Shown: positions 8,907 to 15,815 of the stretch, piece after piece
Numbering within the stretch: position 1 is the first letter of the stretch
Layout: each line of letters begins with the position of its first letter
Assembly: GCF_002964785.1 (NCBI RefSeq)
Contig: NZ_PQCC01000022.1
Span: forward strand, 1-64,000
Origin: Pseudoalteromonas sp. T1lg48
GTDB lineage: Bacteria > Pseudomonadota > Gammaproteobacteria > Enterobacterales > Alteromonadaceae
Reading direction: 5' to 3'
DNA length: 64,000 nt
Position numbers and translations under genes: made by a program
The notes under the pieces: model-generated
The model's database searches: none
What the model was told of the DNA's origin: nothing
What the model saw: the letters and a program-made list of their open reading frames with translations, nothing else

Positions 8907-9227
8907 GGGTCTGTTAACCTTTGTTGTTTGTTTCTGCAGCAGTTTGTAGTGTATTTATACAAGTCGGCACATGTGTGGTGTAGTTATTCTACATGAACAT
9001 GTAACAACACAGTAGAAATGCGCTACAAAAGCATCCTGCTCTGTGTTGCTCGCTATGTACATAGGCGAGCAAGACCGAAGCAATGCTTCGCAGCTTAGCG
9101 AGATGAGCGCATGGATGCGCGATGTAACCAAGCTTTATGGATGAATTTAACCAAATAAATCAGTGATTATATTCACCAGAATGCGTTTAGATTGAACATA
9201 AAGTAAACCGCAAAGATAAACAGACCC
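8907..9227. mobile_element. Non-coding inverted-repeat element (MITE-like), copy 2
   Basis: A 321-bp element with the same GGGTCTGTT terminal inverted repeats as copy 1, flanked on both sides by TA (8905-8906 and 9228-9229), consistent with duplication of a TA target. The outer segments match copy 1 closely, and the middle is longer and different, including a GCGCATGGATGCGC dyad. On the minus strand the middle contains TATAAT (9171-9166), which could act as a -10 reading toward yqcC, but no good -35 is seen. Confidence 0.82.
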
Positions 9228-9269
9228 TAGGAATAAGTAATTTTCGCAGTCGCCATCATAGCATTTCCC

Positions 9270-9298
9270 TTGGGTTGGTGACGCAATATGCCTATAAT
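9270..9298 (+). promoter_or_regulatory. Promoter of the DUF3549 gene
   Basis: TTGGGT (9270-9275) and a consensus TATAAT (9293-9298) are separated by 17 bp, 30 bp before the ATG at 9328. It lies outside inverted-repeat copy 2, so insertion of that element left this promoter intact. Confidence 0.6.
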
Positions 9299-9327
9299 TT
9301 GCGGAATTTTATTTCTAGGAGCAGCCC

Positions 9328-10359
9328 ATGACTGCAAATATTGCCACCTTAGCCGAGTTACTCGACGCCGCAGGCACCACCTGGCGGGTGTACGACATTG
9401 GCCGTCGCGTGCAGAAATTAGATAAGGCCACCTTTGCCGATATTGAGGCGACCAATCAGCCCTACCCTTTCCCGCTGGCACAGCACGCTCTGCTGGCCAT
9501 TCAATTCTGGGATGCCAAGGCCTCCGCCGAACCCTATGTCTGGTTTTTAAAGTTGCCTTTGGATGAGCAAAGTAAGTTAGTTGCCGCCAGCCGTGATCAC
9601 TTCGCCAACATGGTGCTTGAAGCCGTGGGCACCCAGTTAATGGGCGATGAACAAGAGCAAAGTAAGCTCGATAATAACCCTTATGTGTTTACCCCCAACG
9701 CCAACAAGCGGGCCGCCTTTAACGCGCATATCAAGGTTGAGCTCCGTCAAAGCGCATCCCAGTATTATGAACACACTCAGCTGTATTTAAGCGGCAAATT
9801 GGGTTGGCAGCAATGGCAAAGCATCGCGGTACAAGGACTGGCCGATTTTGCGGCGCGTTTGAACCAAGGTGATAACGAGCAGCTGCTATGTACCGCCTGG
9901 GCAAATCTTCCGGTGGAAGTGCGCCAACCCTTGGCCGCCCAATTAGAAAACACCCCGGTGTCGACGGCGGTTGCGGAAATGCTGCACCAATCGATACAAG
10001 ACGCATTAGCTCAGGAAGATAAGGCACTATTGATTGACGCTCTACGGGCAATCAGCTTCGCCACCGCCACGGGGATAAGCGGTGCCGCCGTCGATCAGGT
10101 CTTGGCATCGCGCTGGGCTGAAGATGCGGATATTTGCCAGGTGATCGCTGGGCGCCTTTGGAGCCACCTTCAGTCGCCGGAGCGTCTAGCCACCTTTATG
10201 GAAAAAAGTGCGCAAATCAAATCCGAACAAGCTATTTTTGCCAGTCTGTTTGCGGATCTCGTTGCAATCCCAACGCTGCGCCCACATGTATTAGCTATGT
10301 TACGATGCGAGCAACGCTCAGAAGCGCTATCGCGGGCAATTGGAGGCTTGTTCTCTTAG
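9328..10359 (+). CDS. DUF3549 family protein
   Basis: A 343-residue protein that I recognise as DUF3549, a cytosolic alpha-helical family of unknown function found in Shewanella and Vibrio. There is no signal peptide or membrane segment. The N terminus (TLAELLDAAGTTWRVYDIGRRV) is the typical conserved start. Later regions look like helical repeats. AGGAG lies eight bases before the ATG. The stop codon overlaps the GTG start of the following DUF3301 gene (TAGTG), indicating an operon. Confidence 0.8.
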   Translation: MTANIATLAELLDAAGTTWRVYDIGRRVQKLDKATFADIEATNQPYPFPLAQHALLAIQFWDAKASAEPYVWFLKLPLDEQSKLVAASRDHFANMVLEAVGTQLMGDEQEQSKLDNNPYVFTPNANKRAAFNAHIKVELRQSASQYYEHTQLYLSGKLGWQQWQSIAVQGLADFAARLNQGDNEQLLCTAWANLPVEVRQPLAAQLENTPVSTAVAEMLHQSIQDALAQEDKALLIDALRAISFATATGISGAAVDQVLASRWAEDADICQVIAGRLWSHLQSPERLATFMEKSAQIKSEQAIFASLFADLVAIPTLRPHVLAMLRCEQRSEALSRAIGGLFS

Positions 10360-10658
10360 TGGTTACTTTATGGATGTTGATGCTGGTCGCGGCGGTGATC
10401 GGCTTATTTTGGTATCGCCGCAAGTTGGCGGAAACGGCACGAATTCATGCGCAGAACCAGTGCCAGCAACTGGGTGTTCAGCTTGTTAGCGTTGCCTGTC
10501 TAAAATGGCGTATGGGTATATTAAATAACGGTAAGTTGGGAATACGCAGCACGTACCTATTTGAGTTTTCAAGCGATGGAGAGAGCTTGTATCAGGGAAA
10601 GCTGTACATGGACAATGAGCGTCTGCACGGCAAAGACATTCCACCACACCGAATGTAA
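10359..10658 (+). CDS. DUF3301 family membrane-anchored protein
   Basis: A 99-residue protein with one N-terminal membrane helix (about residues 5-20, LWMLMLVAAVIGLFW) followed by a basic stretch and a cysteine-containing soluble part (QNQCQQLGVQLVSVACLKWRMG). It fits DUF3301, which accompanies DUF3549 in related genomes. The GTG start overlaps the upstream stop; GGAGG lies about 12 bases before it. An upstream ATG at 10305 is also possible but would add residues not typical of the family. The TAA stop touches the next inverted-repeat element. Confidence 0.72.
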   Translation: MVTLWMLMLVAAVIGLFWYRRKLAETARIHAQNQCQQLGVQLVSVACLKWRMGILNNGKLGIRSTYLFEFSSDGESLYQGKLYMDNERLHGKDIPPHRM

Positions 10659-10822
10659 TACCAATTCACTTAAATAGCTAATCATTCTAGCGGGTTAAAT
10701 ATCATGCTCACGGCGTTGGAGTTTTTCTATGTAGAATAACTACATGAGAAAAATTCCGCCTTGTTAGCACATCATTTATCCAGCGCTATATCTGATCACA
10801 TACTTAATAACAGAATTGGTAT
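10658..10822. mobile_element. Second type of short inverted-repeat element (MITE-like)
   Basis: A 165-bp non-coding element bounded by a perfect 10-bp inverted repeat (ATACCAATTC at 10658-10667, GAATTGGTAT at 10813-10822). Inside is a hairpin, ATGTAG-AATAA-CTACAT at 10729-10745, extended by flanking TTTTTC and GAAAAA. I recall very similar dispersed repeats in Alteromonadales and Vibrionaceae genomes. It fills the space between the DUF3301 stop codon and the csrB terminator. Confidence 0.75.
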
Positions 10823-10827
10823 AACGC

Positions 10828-10860
10828 ATAAAACTAAGGCGTGACCTAGGTCACGCCCTA
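10828..10860 (-). terminator. Terminator of the CsrB-family RNA
   Basis: A perfect 20-bp palindrome, GGCGTGACCTAGGTCACGCC (10838-10857), is followed on the minus strand by TTAGTTTT. This gives a strong stem with a moderate U tract at the expected 3' end of the RNA. Confidence 0.8.
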
Positions 10861-11165
10861 ATCCATCTCTTCCCTGTGCGATATCCTATATCGCTGACCG
10901 CTGTGGTCGTCCTTTTACCTTCCTGGTTCGATTACCTATCTTAACCGACAGCATTCCGTGCCCTAATTCCTGCTTCATCCTGAAGTGTCCACTTGCCATC
11001 TTGGCTGTTCCTAGGCTCCCAGCCTTCCCTGCACATCCTGTGCTCCAGTCCTTGAACGGTTTTCCTAAACCGTCTAGTCCCTTACTCTTCCTGCAAGCCC
11101 TTGCTTTCTTGGCCTCTATCCTTTCCTTGGCCCGGCGCTCCCTGCACCCTTGTCTTCCTGACATC
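10829..11165 (-). ncRNA. csrB: CsrB-family regulatory RNA (CsrA antagonist)
   Basis: This 337-nt stretch has no credible protein gene but about 22 GGA motifs on the minus strand. Many lie in hairpin loops: TGTC-AGGAA-GACA (11163-11151), CGGTTT-AGGA-AAACCG, GCAC-AGGAT-GTGC, CTTC-AGGAT-GAAG and GCGATAT-AGG-ATATCGC. That architecture defines CsrB/CsrC/RsmZ RNAs, which titrate the translational regulator CsrA. It ends in a strong terminator and has a GacA/UvrY-like dyad about 160 bp upstream. In E. coli csrB also lies between yqcC and syd, so position supports the call. The 5' end is uncertain by about 10 nt. Confidence 0.9.
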
Positions 11166-11322
11166 TATAATGATAGAGAATAATACCGTCGGCGCAGCCA
11201 TTATGAATCAATTGAGAACCATGTCATTAAAATGAAATAAAAATAAAGTCATTTATATTCATATAGTTAATGATTTATTGTTTAATTTTTAGGAAACAAG
11301 AAACAGGGATCCCGCACATCAA

Positions 11323-11340
11323 TGTGAGACATTTCCTACA
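11323..11340 (-). promoter_or_regulatory. Candidate GacA/UvrY binding site upstream of csrB
   Basis: On the minus strand TGTAGG-AAATGT-CTCACA matches the TGTAAG-N6-CTTACA upstream activating sequence of Gac-controlled small RNAs with two symmetric changes. It lies about 160 bp upstream of the inferred csrB start, similar to the distance known for rsm/csr RNA genes. Confidence 0.7.
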
Positions 11341-11351
11341 AGCAAACTTCC

Positions 11352-11993
11352 CTATACGCCATTGCTTTTATGCTTAAACAACAGCTCACCACTGATTTTA
11401 CTAAATTTCAGTGTCTGCAATACTTCAAAACCATGGCTGGTAAAGAAGTCGATATGAGGTTGCTGGGTGACAAATACCGCCATGCCTTTAAGTTCGTTAT
11501 CTTCCTGCATCAGGCTGTCGAGGCTATTCAATAGGTAATGACCCAGCCCATGACGCTGGTTTTGTGGCGCCACGGCAATAAAGGCAATAAATAAATAGTT
11601 GCCCATGGTTTGTAAGGCATTGCGTATGGTTTGCTCTTTTTCAATCAATTGCTGAGTGGTCAGGTAACCGGCACTCATCATCAATTTCAAACGCCAATGC
11701 CAGTATCGCTGCGCCGGCATAGAAGCCGCCGAGGCAAAAACGCAGGCGATGGCCTGTAACCTGTCCTCGACAAATAACCCCACTAGAGGCTGCTTGGATT
11801 GCCAGAACGTATGTAGCTCTTCGCGAATTAAAGCGCGCAACTTTTTCTCGTATTGTTGCTGAGATTGATCTTCACCTTGTAGCAACTCTCTCATTAAAGG
11901 GTCTTTGTGGTAGGCTTGGTAGATAAGGCTGGCTGCTACGTTTAAATCCTCGGGGGTTAGGTATTTGACGCTGTAATCGACGGTCACTGACAT
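11352..11993 (-). CDS. GNAT-family N-acetyltransferase
   Basis: A 213-residue protein with a GNAT fold. Residues around FIAFIAVAPQNQRHGLGHYLL give the acetyl-CoA pyrophosphate loop (Q/RxxGxG type), and FFTSHGFEVL near the C terminus is the usual closing motif. The N terminus (YLTPEDLNVAASLIYQAY) is also typical. The acceptor substrate is not predictable. AAGGAA lies about seven bases before the ATG. It stands alone between csrB and the divergent DUF2789 gene. Confidence 0.82.
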   Translation of the reverse strand: MSVTVDYSVKYLTPEDLNVAASLIYQAYHKDPLMRELLQGEDQSQQQYEKKLRALIREELHTFWQSKQPLVGLFVEDRLQAIACVFASAASMPAQRYWHWRLKLMMSAGYLTTQQLIEKEQTIRNALQTMGNYLFIAFIAVAPQNQRHGLGHYLLNSLDSLMQEDNELKGMAVFVTQQPHIDFFTSHGFEVLQTLKFSKISGELLFKHKSNGV

Positions 11994-12061
11994 AGAATTT
12001 CCTTGTTATCATTGTTGTTCTATATTTAAACATAGTTGTTATCAACGAAATTGAGAAACCT

Positions 12062-12292
12062 ATGGACACCTCAAAGCACACTATGAACACGCTGTTCGAA
12101 CAACTGGGTTTACCCAGCAGCGACAGCCAGATAGAACAGTTTGTTAGTAATCACAAACTAGGCAATGATATTAAGTTGGCGGACGCGCCCTTTTGGTCTA
12201 ATGCTCAACGTCACTTTATTAGCGAATCCCTCGCTGAAGATGCGGATTGGACGGAACTCATTGATATTCTTGATGCTCAACTAAGGCATTAA
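12062..12292 (+). CDS. DUF2789 family small protein
   Basis: A 76-residue acidic cytosolic protein matching DUF2789, with the conserved LFEQLGLPS and a C-terminal LIDILDAQLR. The function is unknown. It is divergent from the acetyltransferase gene, 68 bp away. The ribosome site is weak (GAGAAACC). Confidence 0.8.
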   Translation: MDTSKHTMNTLFEQLGLPSSDSQIEQFVSNHKLGNDIKLADAPFWSNAQRHFISESLAEDADWTELIDILDAQLRH

Positions 12293-12437
12293 ATATTTAC
12301 CGGCAGGCTTGGCGCCAGCGCACAGGCTGCGGACAGTTTGGGTTCAGCAAAATCGCACTACACTGCGCGGATATTCTTCGCTCCCGAGCGAAACTGCTTT
12401 TATAATGCGTCGATTTTCAGTAAGAGGAACTAGCACA

Positions 12438-12704
12438 ATGAACCCTGTGGTGTTTGAAGCGATCAAAGCCCTATTGGCTCAAAACAAAATCCCCACCGTT
12501 GCCCTGACCAAATCCATGTTAAGCGAGCCGGTGCCCATGCCGATGATCATCGCTGCAGTCAGCCAGTATAAAAACAACCCTGAAGCCTTTAAGAACATGG
12601 TGATCGAACCGAGTTCTAAGACGTCGCAACAAAAATCATCGCAACTGGATCGCATAGAGCAAAAACTTGATAAACTATTGGCTTTATTAGAAGCCAAGAA
12701 GTAA
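12438..12704 (+). CDS. Small conserved hypothetical protein with C-terminal coiled coil
   Basis: An 88-residue protein that I do not recognise by name. Residues 1-45 (VFEAIKALLAQNKIPTVALTK) look like a small helical, possibly DNA-binding, domain. Residues 68-88 (SSQLDRIEQKLDKLLALLEA) form a heptad-patterned coiled coil. The ATG at 12438 is supported by AGAGGAAC nine bases upstream; the frame is open further upstream but without similarity or a ribosome site. The next gene begins two bases after the stop, so they form an operon. Confidence 0.7.
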   Translation: MNPVVFEAIKALLAQNKIPTVALTKSMLSEPVPMPMIIAAVSQYKNNPEAFKNMVIEPSSKTSQQKSSQLDRIEQKLDKLLALLEAKK

Positions 12705-12706
12705 GC

Positions 12707-13480
12707 ATGTTTGTTGCCGATTTAACCTTTGACTGTTATCAAGATACTCAATTAGCCGACGCCGAGCAGGCAATCAACCAGATGGTGGTAGCGCTGCGCG
12801 CGAACGGGCAGATAATCGGCGACGAATTTCCCACGGTATTAAAAGAGGGCTACTTCCTTACCCGGGTGATGTGCCCAGAGGAAGATTCGCTGCATCCCTT
12901 GCATCACAGCCCTTTTGTGAAACATGCTATCAACAAGCTTAATGAAGCCGGACTGTTGGCTCCGAAAGTAAAGGTGATCGGTCAGGATATTCATGCCAAC
13001 AGTGCCGACGCCTGCGCCGAGCCAAGCTGTTATATTCTCTATACCACCTATTTGCATACCTGCAGCCCACTGTACTGCGGCGATGATTTCCTGCCGGTAC
13101 CGCTTTATAACATCCCCGCCATTGCCAATGGCGACTACAAGACCTTAATAAAGTGGCAAGAAGACTGGCAGGCCTGCGACCAACTGCAAATTAATGGCGC
13201 CACTCGTGCAGAATTTGCGGCGCTCGATGAATTAAGCCTGTTGGATAGTTCACTTAGCCGCCGTGGGCTAGACTTGAGCAAACGAATTCGTTTTCTCACC
13301 AAAAAGCCGGTGTATTACTATTTATACCGGGTTGGCGGCGAAAGCCTGCAACAGGAACAGCAGCGTCGCTGCCCTGGTTGCGATGGCGAGTGGGCACTCG
13401 CCGAGCCTTGGTTTGGCTTATTCGATTTTCGCTGCGACAGCTGTGAGCTGGTCTCGAATATTTCCTGGGATCATCAATAA
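12707..13480 (+). CDS. DUF2310 family zinc-ribbon protein
   Basis: A 257-residue protein with a C-terminal zinc ribbon: RRCPGCDGEW and FRCDSCELV provide the four cysteines. The body matches DUF2310, a family of unknown function found near syd in related genomes. Other cysteines (CAEPSCYILYTTY, CSPLYCGDDF) are conserved-looking. It follows the small coiled-coil gene by two bases and converges on syd, whose stop is two bases away. Confidence 0.8.
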   Translation: MFVADLTFDCYQDTQLADAEQAINQMVVALRANGQIIGDEFPTVLKEGYFLTRVMCPEEDSLHPLHHSPFVKHAINKLNEAGLLAPKVKVIGQDIHANSADACAEPSCYILYTTYLHTCSPLYCGDDFLPVPLYNIPAIANGDYKTLIKWQEDWQACDQLQINGATRAEFAALDELSLLDSSLSRRGLDLSKRIRFLTKKPVYYYLYRVGGESLQQEQQRRCPGCDGEWALAEPWFGLFDFRCDSCELVSNISWDHQ

Positions 13481-13482
13481 AC

Positions 13483-14025
13483 CTAACTCACCTCTATGGC
13501 GTCTAATAAGGCGCTAATATTCTCAGCCAATACATGGTGCGGCTCCTTGCCGACATACTCGAGGCATACCGCACCATCGTTTAACCGCACCGTCAGTAAT
13601 AGATCATCTTGCTCGGTTAAGCCGATAAACACAGTGTCTTGCTGTTTGAGGCGACGCTTCATCAGTACATGACCGGTGATATTTTGCTGCAATCGGACAA
13701 AGTCTTCTTCATTCCAAGGCAATAACAGTTCGACGCCATGGCCATCGATTTGCGCCGGTAAGTTACCGCTGTAAACGGAGCAAAACAGCTGCTCCAATTG
13801 CGCCGGGAATTCAACCTCCAGGGCCTTGGCTAAATCGCACAGGGTTGCTTTGTCGTCGCGCACATAGGTTTGCCACTGAATTTGATCACCCTGCTCGGTA
13901 CCGCTAATGGCTGCCGGGCTTTGTGATTCTGGGTCGATATAGGCCATGGGGTTAGAGTTAAACTGAGCCTGGTGCTTGTCGATGTGAGTTTGTAGTGCCT
14001 GTTGGAGTTGTGTGCTTACACTCAT
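13483..14025 (-). CDS. syd: SecY-interacting protein Syd
   Basis: A 180-residue acidic protein matching Syd (E. coli 181). Syd sits at the inner membrane's cytosolic face, binds SecY and is thought to check the integrity of the translocon. Family features are the DKHQAQFNSNPMAYIDP region near the N terminus and LLLPWNEEDFVRLQQNI in the middle. The divergent partner is queF, as in E. coli, where csrB is the other neighbour. Confidence 0.93.
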   Translation of the reverse strand: MSVSTQLQQALQTHIDKHQAQFNSNPMAYIDPESQSPAAISGTEQGDQIQWQTYVRDDKATLCDLAKALEVEFPAQLEQLFCSVYSGNLPAQIDGHGVELLLPWNEEDFVRLQQNITGHVLMKRRLKQQDTVFIGLTEQDDLLLTVRLNDGAVCLEYVGKEPHHVLAENISALLDAIEVS

Positions 14026-14081
14026 GCATGCTTTCCGTAAATTCGTTATAATGACGCCATTGTAACTAGATTTATGGCATC

Positions 14082-14930
14082 ATGACAGATTACCGTAACG
14101 CCCCTGAGCTGCAGGCCAGCCTGCTGGGTAAAACCACCGAATACAAAGACTCCTACGACGCGAGTCTGCTCTACCCCATCGCCCGCAAGCTTAACCGCGA
14201 CGACTTAGGCATTGATGAGCAGGCCCTGCCATTTCAAGGCGAAGATCTGTGGACTGGCTATGAACTTTCCTGGCTCAATAGCAAGGGTAAACCACAAGTA
14301 GCGGTTGCCGAATTTGTGTTCCCCTGCCAAAGCCCCAGCATAATCGAGTCCAAGTCGTTTAAGCTGTATTTGAACAGCTTTAATCAGACGCGCTTTGAAA
14401 GCATGGACAAGGTACGGGAGATCCTCGAAACGGATTTGAGTCAGGCGGTGCAAACGCCGGTCGAGGTGAGATTATATGGTCCGGACGATACATCGCTGTT
14501 TGCCGCCACGCCGTTGCCGGGTACCTGTATTGATGAGCTCGATATAGAGATTGATACATTTGATCTCGACCCGGCCTTGTTACAGCTTGCAAAAAACGCC
14601 GAACTGGTTGAACAAACTCTGTATAGCCATCTGCTCAAGTCGAACTGCCTGATCACCTCGCAACCGGATTGGGCCAGTGTGGTGATCCGTTATAAGGGGC
14701 CGCAACTGTGCCATGAATCACTGCTGCGTTATCTGGTATCGTTTCGCTCCCACAATGAGTTCCATGAGCAATGCGTAGAGCGTATTTTCAGCGATATTAT
14801 GGCGGTGGCCAAACCGCAAGAGCTCGAGGTCTATGCCCGTTACACCCGTCGCGGTGGCTTGGACATCAACCCTTATCGCTCAACCCATCACCAACATATT
14901 CCCTTTAGCCTGCGCATTAATCGTCAATAA
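14082..14930 (+). CDS. queF: NADPH-dependent 7-cyano-7-deazaguanine reductase QueF
   Basis: A 282-residue bimodular (YqcD-type) QueF that reduces the nitrile of preQ0 to the amine preQ1, a step in queuosine synthesis for tRNA. The nucleophilic cysteine and proton-donor aspartate are visible in [13 protein letters not shown], followed by the NADPH-binding region [16 protein letters not shown]. The N-terminal half contains the typical [15 protein letters not shown]. coli QueF also has 282 residues. The 3' end overlaps the convergent cyclophilin gene by 14 bp. Confidence 0.96.
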   Translation: MTDYRNAPELQASLLGKTTEYKDSYDASLLYPIARKLNRDDLGIDEQALPFQGEDLWTGYELSWLNSKGKPQVAVAEFVFPCQSPSIIESKSFKLYLNSFNQTRFESMDKVREILETDLSQAVQTPVEVRLYGPDDTSLFAATPLPGTCIDELDIEIDTFDLDPALLQLAKNAELVEQTLYSHLLKSNCLITSQPDWASVVIRYKGPQLCHESLLRYLVSFRSHNEFHEQCVERIFSDIMAVAKPQELEVYARYTRRGGLDINPYRSTHHQHIPFSLRINRQ

Positions 14931-15798
14931 CGCTGGGCACCGCCATGGCGCAGGTATCAATGTAATTCGGGGTGGCCACAAACCACTCCTCGGGGCGGCT
15001 CTTGCGGGCCGCCACCAGCGCCTGAAAGCGCTCAGAGTCGGTGCGCATCACCCTAATTTTTGGCCGCTGCTCTGGCGCTAATTGATCGGCAAATTGCAAA
15101 TCGATAATAGGATTAAACGGCGTTTGCTTGCTACCAGGGCGTTGTAAGCGCTGTAGGTGCTCCATACCCGCAAGGACGCGACCAAAAACGGTAATGTTTT
15201 TATCCAGGTAGCGAGGGGCATGGCCAATTACCACATAAAACTCACTGGTGGCACTGTCCACGCCATTTCCTCGCGCCATACCCAAGGCTCCCATACAATG
15301 CAGCTGCCAGGTCTGCGTGCCCGCTTCATTTTGACCTACGGCAAAGCCATTAATAAAACCGCTACGCGGGGCATAGCCATCGTTGTCATTCACCTTGATA
15401 TCCAGTGCCAAAGGCTGCTTAGTGTGGCTTACAAACTCCTGCTGCAGCGGCGCAATATCCGTTTCTTGCTCACCCGCCCCACCCTGCGCAACAAAGCCTT
15501 CAACAAAACGATACATGCTTAAGCCTTTGTAGAAGCCAGATTTTGCTAACTCACGTAATCTGAGCACATGCTTAGGCGCCAACAAAGGGTTCACCTCAAG
15601 GTACACGGCGCCGCTTTCCAACGTTAATATCATCAGATTATTGCTATCGACTTGGCGCCAATCAGAAGCCTCGGCTGCAGCCATGATCTCTGCGGGCGAT
15701 TGCAAGGCTTGCTCAGCCGGGTTAAAGGCGTAGGCCCTGGGGGTCAGTTGCGCGGCCAACAGGCCTGCCGTTAGTATGGCTAAGGATTTTTTTATCAT
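14917..15798 (-). CDS. Periplasmic cyclophilin-type peptidyl-prolyl isomerase
   Basis: A 293-residue exported cyclophilin. Residues 1-24 form a signal peptide ending in AYA. The PPIase core contains [39 protein letters not shown] and the closing [14 protein letters not shown]. It is longer than E. coli PpiA, with an N-terminal helical segment and a C-terminal extension of about 60 residues. It follows tamB by 17 bp, so it may be transcribed with tamAB, which would fit a role in envelope folding. AAGGGAA precedes the ATG. Confidence 0.88.
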   Translation of the reverse strand: MIKKSLAILTAGLLAAQLTPRAYAFNPAEQALQSPAEIMAAAEASDWRQVDSNNLMILTLESGAVYLEVNPLLAPKHVLRLRELAKSGFYKGLSMYRFVEGFVAQGGAGEQETDIAPLQQEFVSHTKQPLALDIKVNDNDGYAPRSGFINGFAVGQNEAGTQTWQLHCMGALGMARGNGVDSATSEFYVVIGHAPRYLDKNITVFGRVLAGMEHLQRLQRPGSKQTPFNPIIDLQFADQLAPEQRPKIRVMRTDSERFQALVAARKSRPEEWFVATPNYIDTCAMAVPSVIDD

Positions 15799-15815
15799 TC
15801 TTATTCCCTTATGAT

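Noticed and set aside
7541..9227. Transposase gene belonging to the inverted-repeat elements
   Set aside because: Neither copy holds an open frame long enough, and nothing transposase-like is elsewhere in the window.
10886..11183. Two small open frames on opposite strands inside the csrB region
   Set aside because: They lack ribosome sites, have abnormal residue composition driven by repeated GGA/TCC triplets, and lie inside a structured RNA gene.
12377..12406. Promoter before the 88-residue coiled-coil gene
   Set aside because: TATAAT at 12401-12406 is good, but no acceptable -35 is at 16-18 bp, so it was not listed as a feature.
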